Position numbers and translations under genes: made by a program. Positions 33,103-40,711 of a stretch of 64,000 nucleotides of DNA are shown here, in pieces. Under the pieces are notes generated by a model. The model did not search any database. It had not been told where the DNA came from and was given only the letters and a program-made list of their open reading frames with translations. Source of the DNA: Bacteroidales bacterium (GTDB lineage Bacteria > Bacteroidota > Bacteroidia > Bacteroidales > Bacteroidaceae); contig JAAYUD010000011.1 of NCBI GenBank assembly GCA_012517855.1, forward strand, positions 124,001 to 188,000, given 5' to 3'. Each line of letters begins with the position of its first letter. The stretch's first letter is position 1.

Positions 33103-34355
33103 TAAAGATATTGATTCTCGACGATTCTGAAGGAAAAATAGAGAAGATTCAGAAAGTCCTTCAAGAAGGCTGCGCCCTTGATGACGAAAATATATTTGTA
33201 GCAAAGAGTGTAGCAGCTGGACGTACTTTAGTAACGCAAGAATGTTTTGATTTAGTTCTGCTTGATCTAGTTCTCCCAATATTCAAAGATGGTGATCCTG
33301 AAGAAAATGGAGGATTAAGCTTCATAAGAGAGTTAATGTCAGCTGGTGATAGAGTTAATATACCTACTCAGATTATAGGATTGACAGAGAAGGAGGATGC
33401 TTATAAGAAGGAAAAAGAGGAATTTCAATCTTTGCTATTTAGTATTATCCATTGCAAACAAAGTGGTTCTGAATGGGTAGGACAAGTAAAGCAAGCAGTT
33501 AATTATGTCATAAGATGCAAGGATGCTATATTTAATAACCTACAACGTAGGAGTAAGTATGACATTGGTGTTATTTGCGCTTTACCAGAGGAGTTCAAGC
33601 AAATGAAGGCTGCGTTTGGCGGTGATGAAAAATGGAAAAATATTCAGATAGATGAAGATGTTCCATTTCAATTTAAGAGCACTGTAGTGGCTACTGCAAA
33701 TAGTCATGACATGAAAGTTGTGGCAGCAATGGCTGGTCGCCCAGGTGTTATCCCAACTTCAGTTCTTAGTACATTGATGTACACGCTATTTCATGTTGAA
33801 ACAGTATTCATGACGGGATTCTCTGCTGGCTTCCCTACAAAAAACATGAAGTTGGGCGATATTCTTGTAGCATCATCTATTCAAGATTATGCATCAGGTA
33901 AGCTTAATGATATAGATGGTACTATTAAGCTTCTCAAGGAGATTCATCAAATAGAAGCCGCTACAGCATTAACCCTGAAAATGCAAGAGTTGATGGATGA
34001 TGAAGAGACCCAGTCCCAAATAATGTCAAAGGTAAAAAAAGCTAACTTGTTGGTAGAACAACGTGATTTTTATCAACCTGTAATGTCGGCAACTTGCAGC
34101 GGACCATATGTAGTAACTTCTGAAGAACTAGTGAAGGATCTCCAAGAGAATGATAGAAAATTAGAAGGTCTTGATATGGAAGGTTTTGGCTTATATCTGA
34201 CTGCTAAAATGATGTCAAATCGAACTCAGAAAGGTGCTTTATGGATGAAAGGAGTTGGTGATTTCGCAAATCCTATAAAGGAAAATAGATATCATGATAC
34301 ATGCTCTTTTGGTAGTGCAGCTTTGTTATATAGATTTATAAAAGAAAAGATGTAG
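33099..34355 (+). CDS. dtcC: DtcC-like effector: receiver fused to a PNP/MTAN-fold nucleosidase
   Basis: A 418-residue two-domain protein. Residues 1-~140 are a receiver (Asp8-Asp9, phosphoacceptor Asp56 in VLLDLVLP, IGLTEKED). Residues ~153-418 are a nucleosidase of the MTA/SAH family: YDIGVICALPEEFKQM, TGFSAGFPTKNMKLGDILVA, LDMEGFGLY (ribose-binding Met-Glu) and WMKGVGDFAN with the catalytic Asp. In Detocs this domain cleaves ATP to adenine and ribose triphosphate after phosphorylation, starving the infected cell. ATP as substrate is inferred from that system. The catalytic residues look intact. Confidence 0.88.
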   Translation: MIKILILDDSEGKIEKIQKVLQEGCALDDENIFVAKSVAAGRTLVTQECFDLVLLDLVLPIFKDGDPEENGGLSFIRELMSAGDRVNIPTQIIGLTEKEDAYKKEKEEFQSLLFSIIHCKQSGSEWVGQVKQAVNYVIRCKDAIFNNLQRRSKYDIGVICALPEEFKQMKAAFGGDEKWKNIQIDEDVPFQFKSTVVATANSHDMKVVAAMAGRPGVIPTSVLSTLMYTLFHVETVFMTGFSAGFPTKNMKLGDILVASSIQDYASGKLNDIDGTIKLLKEIHQIEAATALTLKMQELMDDEETQSQIMSKVKKANLLVEQRDFYQPVMSATCSGPYVVTSEELVKDLQENDRKLEGLDMEGFGLYLTAKMMSNRTQKGALWMKGVGDFANPIKENRYHDTCSFGSAALLYRFIKEKM

Positions 34356-35057
34356 GCTACCAGAGCCTGCTTAAAATTTGTTGAACTGTTTTTTTTAATA
34401 TTTTCGTATAAGCCTGATAGTTCTTTTCTTTGAAGTGACTAAACCTAAAGAAAGATGTATCAAACAGATTTAATGGAAACCGTATGTTAATATATAACAA
34501 AAATGTTGAACCTACGATAAAGAAAGCGAAATTATGATCTACGTATTATTTGGAATGTTATTTTTTTTGAAGGGGAAGACGTATTGTCAGTGGCGTATGT
34601 TAGTTTTCTCGGTGACGTCCTTATGTTTTTTTGAAAACGTATGGACGTCAACATTATTAGATCCTTATGTGGTTTTGGGTAGTAAGAGATCACCGATAAA
34701 AGTGGGGAATATGCATCAAATTCGATCTGCATTTCAACCTTTGCCACCTCCGTATGACACCATTAGGCACTATCCTACAGTAGGTTAACGGTGTACCGTA
34801 TACAACGCCAGCGAAAAAAGGTCCGAAAATCGGCCCTAGAGTATGCTGTAGACTCCTTATTTTCAGCGGACCTCTGCTTAGAACAAGTCTAAACGATGGG
34901 TTACAGATAGCTGAGAGACCATTTTGTATATAGACGAGTGTTCCATCCATTGAGTACCTCATGTCACTAAATTTCCTGAGGCTTTACTGATGAGTTTGAG
35001 ACGTGCATCCCCATTGACGCAAGATTGCGTTGATCTAAAGTAGTGATATAAATACTG

Positions 35058-35424
35058 TTTTTCGGAACGTTTCGTGAGGTGAATATTGAGAGTGAAACTG
35101 ATACTATTTTAACCGTACCGAAGTGACACTTCTTGATACTCAAATTCAAGCTTCGTTTTCGGAAAATGATAAGGACGAACATAAAAAATCATAAGGGAGA
35201 AAATAAAAGTTTATACTTACAAACTTTTATTTTCTCCCTTATGATTTTCTTGCTGTATATCAATGTGTTACGCGCGTTCTATTTGCGCTGCGGTTATTAT
35301 TCGAACTATATCCGAACGGTAGCTTGAGAACGAAATAGTGCTCAACAAGCCCCTGTAAGTGAGGTTCGGATAAGAAAGTATCAGAATTTCGGCGAATGTT
35401 CGCCTCACGAAACGTTCCGAAAAA
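35058..35424. repeat. Inverted pair of a short sequence around a hairpin
   Basis: Two related sequences of about 120-140 bases face each other: 35058-35180 (plus) and 35285-35424 (minus). Both open with TTTTTCGGAACGTTTCGTGA, share the block TGATACT, and later TCAAGCT...TTCGGA. Translated in register they give FFGTFREVNIESETDT and FFGTFREANIRRNSDT, so they look like two decayed copies of one short coding sequence. Confidence 0.6.
35185..35248. terminator. Perfect 28-bp hairpin
   Basis: The arms 35185-35212 and 35221-35248 are exact complements around the 8-base loop ATACTTAC. The stem begins AAAATCATAAGGGAGAAAAT. The A-run before and T-run after make it a possible bidirectional terminator; it sits midway between the two inverted copies. 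Confidence 0.7.
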
Positions 35425-35571
35425 TGGATTGCACGTAACGCATTGTACCTTAGCTTGTTTATGTGTCAATGGGGGTGAGCATCATGCAAATTGAAATACT
35501 GATATGAGTGTATTGTTGCCCACTTAATTGGATATTGGAAGCGAATCTGATGAATTCACTCGTGAGCCGTT

Positions 35572-37641
35572 TTAAAATTTTAATCGCAGTCCGGCAACCA
35601 ATTCTCTGCCTGGTGAAAGCAACGCATAGCGACGTTTGGAATAATCAATACGATTGTCTACCTTGTCGAGGATATTGTCGATACCCAAACTTGGTTCTGC
35701 AATCAGATATTTGCTGATCCTGAAGGTATGAGTTGTGTTGAAATTGATAGTGCCATAACCTGGTGCATCCTCGTAATCGTTGAAATAGGTACGACTTTGG
35801 AAACGCCCGTTCAAGTTTGCATTTAATGTATATCGACCCCACGTGTGATTGTAGTTGGCAGTAACAGTCGCGGAGTTTTTAACACTACGGTCGAGCAGTT
35901 TCCACACGCCTCCTGTCCGGGTGCGTGCATAGGTATAGGCATAGTTGGCTGTTAGATTCAAATTATCTGTAATATTATAGCTGGCTTCAATATTGAGACC
36001 TCTTATGATGCATTTGTCACTGTTGACATATTGTCCATAGTAAGTCATTTTGTTGAAAGTGGCATCGGTGATGTCGTCTGGAAATTCTTCTTTTAGCATT
36101 TTCTTGGCTGCATCGTCTATGGGTATATTGTTTTTTACAATCATATCATTGATGAAATTCAGATACCCCATGATGTTGAAAGTAAAGCGCTGATTGGTGT
36201 AGCCTGTACTCACAGAAAGGTAGTTGCTGGTTTCCGGATCCAAATTCTTGTTGCCGAAGGTAACGACTGGTTTGCCACCCATACTGGAATTGAAGTAATG
36301 ATAATAGAGTTCGTCCAATCCGGGAGCGCGAAAGCCGCGGGCGTAGTTGAAGCGGAAATTGAAACAGCCTGGAGTATAGTTCAAAGCGAACTTGGGTGAG
36401 AAGTTACTACCGAAGGTCTCATGCTTATCATAGCGCAGTCCGAATGTTGCGCGCAAGTCTGGCAATGCCTGCATGTCGTGTTGTGCATAAACGGATGTTG
36501 TATAAGCATGATTGTCGGTGTTTCCGGCAGTTGCGAGTAGAAAATCTTTACGCCAATCGAGTCCGAAAATCGTAGTAGAATTGGTTGTGAAATGATTCGT
36601 ATTTTTGAACTCTGCCTCATAGTACTGCTGTTTTTTTCTCATTTCGTAATCGCCATCAACATGGCTGCCTTTTGCTGCAGAATTGTACTCATAGCCGTAG
36701 CGGTAGTTGTCGCTGGTGAAGTCGAATTGTAAGGTGTTGTGGCTTGTAAACTTATATTGGGCGCCGGCTCCAAAACGTAGAGATTTGTAGCGTAGGTCGT
36801 AGTTATAGCCGCCGACTTTTCCATCTACGGGTAGTGGACGGTCGGTTTTCTTATAAGAGTAGCCGATATCGCCGTAAAAAGAGAGTGATTTGAATGGTTC
36901 GTACGCGAAGTGTTGACCGATTCCGTTGGTGTGATAGCCCAGAAATAGGGGGTCTATGCTTTGCTGTGTATTACCCGAGTTGCTTTTCACGTACTCAAGA
37001 GGATTGTTGCGGTAGCTATCAGCTTCGTCATGCTTAAAATTGGTGTAACTGCCAAATCCTCTGTAATTGATATTCAGATTGACACTTTGCGTGTTTTGTC
37101 CTTTTCCGGAGAAACGGGAGTTGGTGGTAACACTTATCAACTCGCTTTTCGGTTGATCGGTAATAATATTGATGACACCGCCAATGGCATCACTTCCATA
37201 GAGAGAAGAAGCTGCTCCGTTGAGAACTTCGATGCGCTTGATTTGCGCCATGTTGATGCGGTCGATATCCACATTTCCGGAGATGTCGCCTACAAGCTTC
37301 TTGCCGTTAATCAGGATTAGCACGTACTTATTGCCTAGCCCGTTCTGGCGGAGATAGGAGCCCATGGCATTGGGCATGAACTCGATATTTGGCACTAGAC
37401 GGGTGAGAGCATCATTAAAGGTGCTGATGCCTTGTTTCTGAATCTCTTGTGTGGTTATGACATGTACCGGTGTTGTTGAAGATCTGAGATATTCGTGGTG
37501 ACCGTTTCCTGTTACGACAACGGGGTTCAGTTGGTAAACCGTGTTGACCATACTCGAATCTTTTTTTACCTTCTGTTGTGCTGATATTCCCAGTGCACAA
37601 TGACAGAGGATCAGCATTAATAACATTTTCTTGTTTCTCAT
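35572..37641 (-). CDS. TonB-dependent outer-membrane receptor (heme/cobalamin/siderophore type)
   Basis: A 689-residue receptor with a signal peptide ending near GISA. The TonB box is probably NPVVVTG. The plug domain contains LINGKKLVGDISGNVDI and VLNGAASSLYGSDAIGGVIN (the LYGSxAxGG hallmark), and the 22-strand barrel ends with RELVAGLRLKF. It lacks the N-terminal carboxypeptidase-like domain of SusC proteins, so it belongs to the small-ligand class. It follows an exported CbiK-like chelatase gene by 10 bases, which points to a tetrapyrrole or a metal as ligand. No HmuY-type gene is adjacent. Confidence 0.9.
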   Translation of the reverse strand: MRNKKMLLMLILCHCALGISAQQKVKKDSSMVNTVYQLNPVVVTGNGHHEYLRSSTTPVHVITTQEIQKQGISTFNDALTRLVPNIEFMPNAMGSYLRQNGLGNKYVLILINGKKLVGDISGNVDIDRINMAQIKRIEVLNGAASSLYGSDAIGGVINIITDQPKSELISVTTNSRFSGKGQNTQSVNLNINYRGFGSYTNFKHDEADSYRNNPLEYVKSNSGNTQQSIDPLFLGYHTNGIGQHFAYEPFKSLSFYGDIGYSYKKTDRPLPVDGKVGGYNYDLRYKSLRFGAGAQYKFTSHNTLQFDFTSDNYRYGYEYNSAAKGSHVDGDYEMRKKQQYYEAEFKNTNHFTTNSTTIFGLDWRKDFLLATAGNTDNHAYTTSVYAQHDMQALPDLRATFGLRYDKHETFGSNFSPKFALNYTPGCFNFRFNYARGFRAPGLDELYYHYFNSSMGGKPVVTFGNKNLDPETSNYLSVSTGYTNQRFTFNIMGYLNFINDMIVKNNIPIDDAAKKMLKEEFPDDITDATFNKMTYYGQYVNSDKCIIRGLNIEASYNITDNLNLTANYAYTYARTRTGGVWKLLDRSVKNSATVTANYNHTWGRYTLNANLNGRFQSRTYFNDYEDAPGYGTINFNTTHTFRISKYLIAEPSLGIDNILDKVDNRIDYSKRRYALLSPGRELVAGLRLKF

Positions 37642-37651
37642 ATTTCTATAT

Positions 37652-38488
37652 CTATTTTAATGTTTTATTCATTTCTTGGATTTGGCTGATGATATGATTC
37701 TTTACTTCAGAAAGTGTTGCAAGTCCCCCATGCCACACTTCTACCTCGTAACCGAGAGCTGTGAGTTTCTGCTTCCATAGCCCCTGAATATCATTCACGG
37801 CATGATTGCCTGCAATCATTAGAAGTGGGTATAGAATGATGTGTTTGCCTTTATTGATGGCGAGTATCTTCTCGATATTATCTAGATTTGGATACCCTTC
37901 GATAGTGGCTACATGATAATTATTGTATCCTTGGTCGTGTAGCATATAGTCCAGTTGAGAATAGATCGCATTGGCCGGACCATCAGTGCCATGACCTACC
38001 AGAACGACCGTTTTCGTTGGATCTGTAGCGATGTGTGATGTCAGTACTTTCGCCATCCACTTGCAGTCGTCCACTCCCCAGAGAAGTGGTTTGCCGATGC
38101 AAATCGTATCAAAATCGGCTTTCACCTTTTGCACGGCATCACCGATATGCGCAGTCATTACTCCATCCAGTAGGTCGGATGTCTGTATGATAACCTTTTT
38201 GTGCCCTTGTTGATGAATCTTTTTCAATGCTTGTTGGATATCATCTTTGTGAATGCCGCGTTTCTTCAGAGTATTGATGATTATCTTCGAAGAGTAGGCT
38301 TCGAAGACTTTACAGTGGGGGAAAGCATTCTCTACATCTTTATTTAGTGCGTCGATGGTAAGAGCTCGGCTGGCATCATTTGCCGTTCCATAATGAACCA
38401 TGAGGATTGCACTTTTTGCATTAGGCATCTGTGCCATCAAAGAGATGGCGAATAGTGAAAATAATAGGGTTGATGTAATTTTTTTCAT
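37652..38488 (-). CDS. Exported CbiK-type sirohydrochlorin cobaltochelatase
   Basis: A 278-residue protein of the anaerobic cobalt chelatase (CbiK) family with a clear signal peptide (TLLFSLFAISLMAQ), so periplasmic. Catalytic-site residues known from CbiK are visible in order: His in VLVGHGTDG, Glu in ATIEGYPN and His in IAGNHAVND. The N-terminal block ILMVHYGTAND is also typical. Cytosolic CbiK inserts Co(II) in cobalamin synthesis. An exported form paired with a TonB receptor more likely handles imported tetrapyrrole or metal, as proposed for other periplasmic CbiK proteins. First gene of a two-gene unit. Confidence 0.88.
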   Translation of the reverse strand: MKKITSTLLFSLFAISLMAQMPNAKSAILMVHYGTANDASRALTIDALNKDVENAFPHCKVFEAYSSKIIINTLKKRGIHKDDIQQALKKIHQQGHKKVIIQTSDLLDGVMTAHIGDAVQKVKADFDTICIGKPLLWGVDDCKWMAKVLTSHIATDPTKTVVLVGHGTDGPANAIYSQLDYMLHDQGYNNYHVATIEGYPNLDNIEKILAINKGKHIILYPLLMIAGNHAVNDIQGLWKQKLTALGYEVEVWHGGLATLSEVKNHIISQIQEMNKTLK

Positions 38489-38843
38489 AATTTACTTATA
38501 CGTTTCGAACCGCGAAGGTATGGGGAATACGAAGATGTTGCAATACCCAAAAATAGGTAAACGAAAGACTAGATTAGGTAAATTATTTTTTTGTGAAAAG
38601 AAAGGAGGGAAAGGGGACAAAAGCGATATATGTTTTTGCCTATTCTCGTTTCCTTTAATGCGCCGTTGCTACAAAGGAAATACTATCCTCAGTTCGAGAT
38701 AAATAAAAAAGAATCTATGAAATTGGTAATCACAAGATAATTTTGTGATTAAATGATTGATAATAAATAATTAATAAAATTAATTCAATATGATTGTCCA
38801 AGGACAATGTTACAGAAATATATCGTTTGACAGATCATTTCTT
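38489..38843. other. Spacer with the cbiK promoter
   Basis: No supported gene. On the minus strand TACCTTCG (38513-38520), a -7 box variant, lies 25 bases before the cbiK start. The rest is AT-rich. Confidence 0.45.
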
Positions 38844-39290
38844 TCATTCCTTCTTTTTGACTTTCCAATGTCCACTATAGCCACTACCAATATACTGTAT
38901 GTGATCAAGCTTTAAGATGTGGCGCTTAATGGTGATAATACTTTTCTTACTCATTTTAGCCATTTCTTCAGTTGTTATCTTAGGATTGAGTTTTATTTGA
39001 TTCTCAATCCATGCGTCAAGAGTAGTGCCTTGTGGAATATTTGATATTTGAGTATCATCTTGAGTATCACCTTGAGTGTCATTTATGTCTTCCTCATTAG
39101 AGAACACATTCACACAAAATACGGTAAGCTTAGAGACGTCGAACTGTGCTTCCTTATTGCCGTTATCTCTCAGCATATCCTGCACTCGTTTCACTCCTTG
39201 GTTGAACATATTGACATATTTCATCTCTTTCATGGCTTTTCGGAAATTAATTGTCTGTGTTGCCTGTGAACAAAGGATGTTGGATGCGAT
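38844..39290 (-). pseudogene. Remnant of an AlbA_2/AAA_4-type DNA-binding regulator
   Basis: The 129-codon frame (start 39233) reads EMKYVNMFNQGVKRVQDML followed by a linker and a winged-helix end (TTEEMAKMSKKSIITIKRHI). This is the C-terminal third of the 'divergent AAA_4/AlbA_2 putative DNA-binding' family, whose full members exceed 400 residues. Family-like residues (NFRKAMK) continue in frame before the first Met, and then a stop appears, so the N-terminal domains have been lost. The linker carries Asp-Thr-Gln repeats. A small product might still bind DNA, but truncation is the simpler reading. Confidence 0.7.
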
Positions 39291-39351
39291 AAGTTAATAT
39301 TTCGTCTTTTGTTATTTTCCCTTTTTAATAAATGAGAGTTTTGTTGTTTAA

Positions 39352-40398
39352 TTATATGCTATATAAGTCTAATAACTCTTTAAGTTTAATGTTAAGACCC
39401 GCTTGTTTAAACTTTGGCTCTTGAATCTCATACAGCCGTTTAATGATACGATTTTTTTCTTCTTTTGCTCCAAAGTGAATGCATCTGTGACAAGTTGGAC
39501 ATATGCAGACGATGTTTTCTTCACAATCGATATTTCGATGTTGTTCTTTCCAAAAGCGTTCTGCATTTGATGAAGTACAAGGTATTAAGTGATGACCTTC
39601 CATATATGGGATGTTTTTGGGAGTCGTGAAAGTTTTATGCTCTTTATCGAACGAACATGTATAATTAGCGGATTCCAAAGCTTGCTTTGATATCCTGCTA
39701 TTCTTTTTAACGGCTTTGTTACCATTGTCAATGGAGTATTGTGGCTCTACTTCAGATGTATTTATCAACTTATTTCCAGAAGACAAATCCTCATTTTGTA
39801 TTTCCTCCTGAAAAGTAAAATCATCATCTAATTCTTTTTCGTATAGATAACCTTCAAGATATTTGCTAATCTTTTTATCAAGTTCGGGGTATGTTCCTTT
39901 AAAGAATCTCTGCATGCGGAACATATGAGCATTATAATCTGCTATTCTTATAATGAACTTTCTATCTATATTTATTAAATCGTGAAGATTGTCGGATTCA
40001 ATGCTAAATGTACATCTAATATCCTTTTTATCTTTAGATAAATTGCGTTGAAGTGATGGGATGTCGATACCATTTCTATGGACAGTTGCATTATCACAGA
40101 ACGCAATAATCTCTCTATCGCTCTTATTTTCTATTTTTTGCACGTAGATTACTAATACTCCGTTAATATTTTTGTCTGATTGTTTTGCTCCTAACTTATT
40201 AATGTTAATATTGTCATTTGGTGGGCAATAACCATAATATCTCTTATCATAAGAGCTTCTAGATAAATTGAAAAACTCGTGTCCGACCTCTTCTTTTACA
40301 TAACTTCCTGAATTCATGTCAATCACGATAAACGGTTTGTCTTTGAGAATTGTATTCATGGTGCATAAGAATTTGTTGGTATCAATATCTTTGTTCAT
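39352..40398 (-). CDS. HNH endonuclease-domain protein (possible stand-alone restriction nuclease)
   Basis: 348 residues from the ATG at 40398; the frame extends 15 codons further, but a -7 box variant (TATCTTCG, 40425-40432) lies inside that extension. Residues 1-~200 are an unassigned domain (GVLVIYVQKIE and IIAFCDNATVHRNG), perhaps a DNA-reading module. The C-terminus is an HNH nuclease: YMEGHHLIPCTSSN, then ENIVCICPTCHRCIHFG with zinc-binding Cys pairs. The layout is like modification-dependent (type IV-like) restriction enzymes, but no methyltransferase is near and the target is unknown. Confidence 0.75.
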   Translation of the reverse strand: MNKDIDTNKFLCTMNTILKDKPFIVIDMNSGSYVKEEVGHEFFNLSRSSYDKRYYGYCPPNDNININKLGAKQSDKNINGVLVIYVQKIENKSDREIIAFCDNATVHRNGIDIPSLQRNLSKDKKDIRCTFSIESDNLHDLINIDRKFIIRIADYNAHMFRMQRFFKGTYPELDKKISKYLEGYLYEKELDDDFTFQEEIQNEDLSSGNKLINTSEVEPQYSIDNGNKAVKKNSRISKQALESANYTCSFDKEHKTFTTPKNIPYMEGHHLIPCTSSNAERFWKEQHRNIDCEENIVCICPTCHRCIHFGAKEEKNRIIKRLYEIQEPKFKQAGLNIKLKELLDLYSI

Positions 40399-40414
40399 AA
40401 CTAATTTAGTTATG
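40396..40414. promoter_or_regulatory. Palindrome over the HNH gene start codon
   Basis: CATAACTAATTTAGTTATG is a perfect 9+1+9 inverted repeat. Its minus-strand end is the proposed ATG, so a bound protein or a leader stem there would block expression. It lies 10 bases downstream of the -7 box. Confidence 0.5.
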
Positions 40415-40679
40415 TGCATGGCACGAAGATAGAGAAAAAACATTATAAAATATCATGAAATCTAAAAAATATATCATCAAATTATTTATGCTTTACGTAT
40501 GTCTTTTGGGGAAAATAATGTGCTTTTTTGTATAAATAAGGGTTTAATAATGGGTATCCATTTTGAAAAATGATAGTTGAAACACTAGATTTCTGTTTGC
40601 TAAAATGATGCATATTAAAAGCTTTATCGACGATTGATTTTTTGTGTCTAGACTTTTTGTATTTTCGTTTTTTTCGGAT

Positions 40680-40687
40680 TATCTTTG
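40680..40687 (+). promoter_or_regulatory. -7 box before the 5'-nucleotidase gene
   Basis: TATCTTTG matches TAnnTTTG and lies 24 bases before the start codon; a T-rich TTTTTG around 40652-40660 could serve as -33 element. Confidence 0.5.
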
Positions 40688-40711
40688 TGATGTATTGAAT
40701 ATAGTAATAGA

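Larger units (their letters stand above)
34356..35571. other. Gene-poor, degenerate region
   Basis: About 1.2 kb between dtcC and the TonB-dependent receptor. Several frames of 60-90 codons exist on both strands, but none matches a known family or has a convincing start. The only strong structure is the hairpin and paired inverted sequence at 35058-35424. Confidence 0.5.

Noticed and set aside
33550-34355. DtcC nucleosidase domain as a housekeeping MTA/SAH nucleosidase
   Set aside because: It is fused to a receiver and co-translated with a receiver and a TPR kinase, which fits the defence effector.
38500-38530. GTTTCGAACC near 38500 as a tRNA T-arm
   Set aside because: No acceptor stem or anticodon arm could be built around it.
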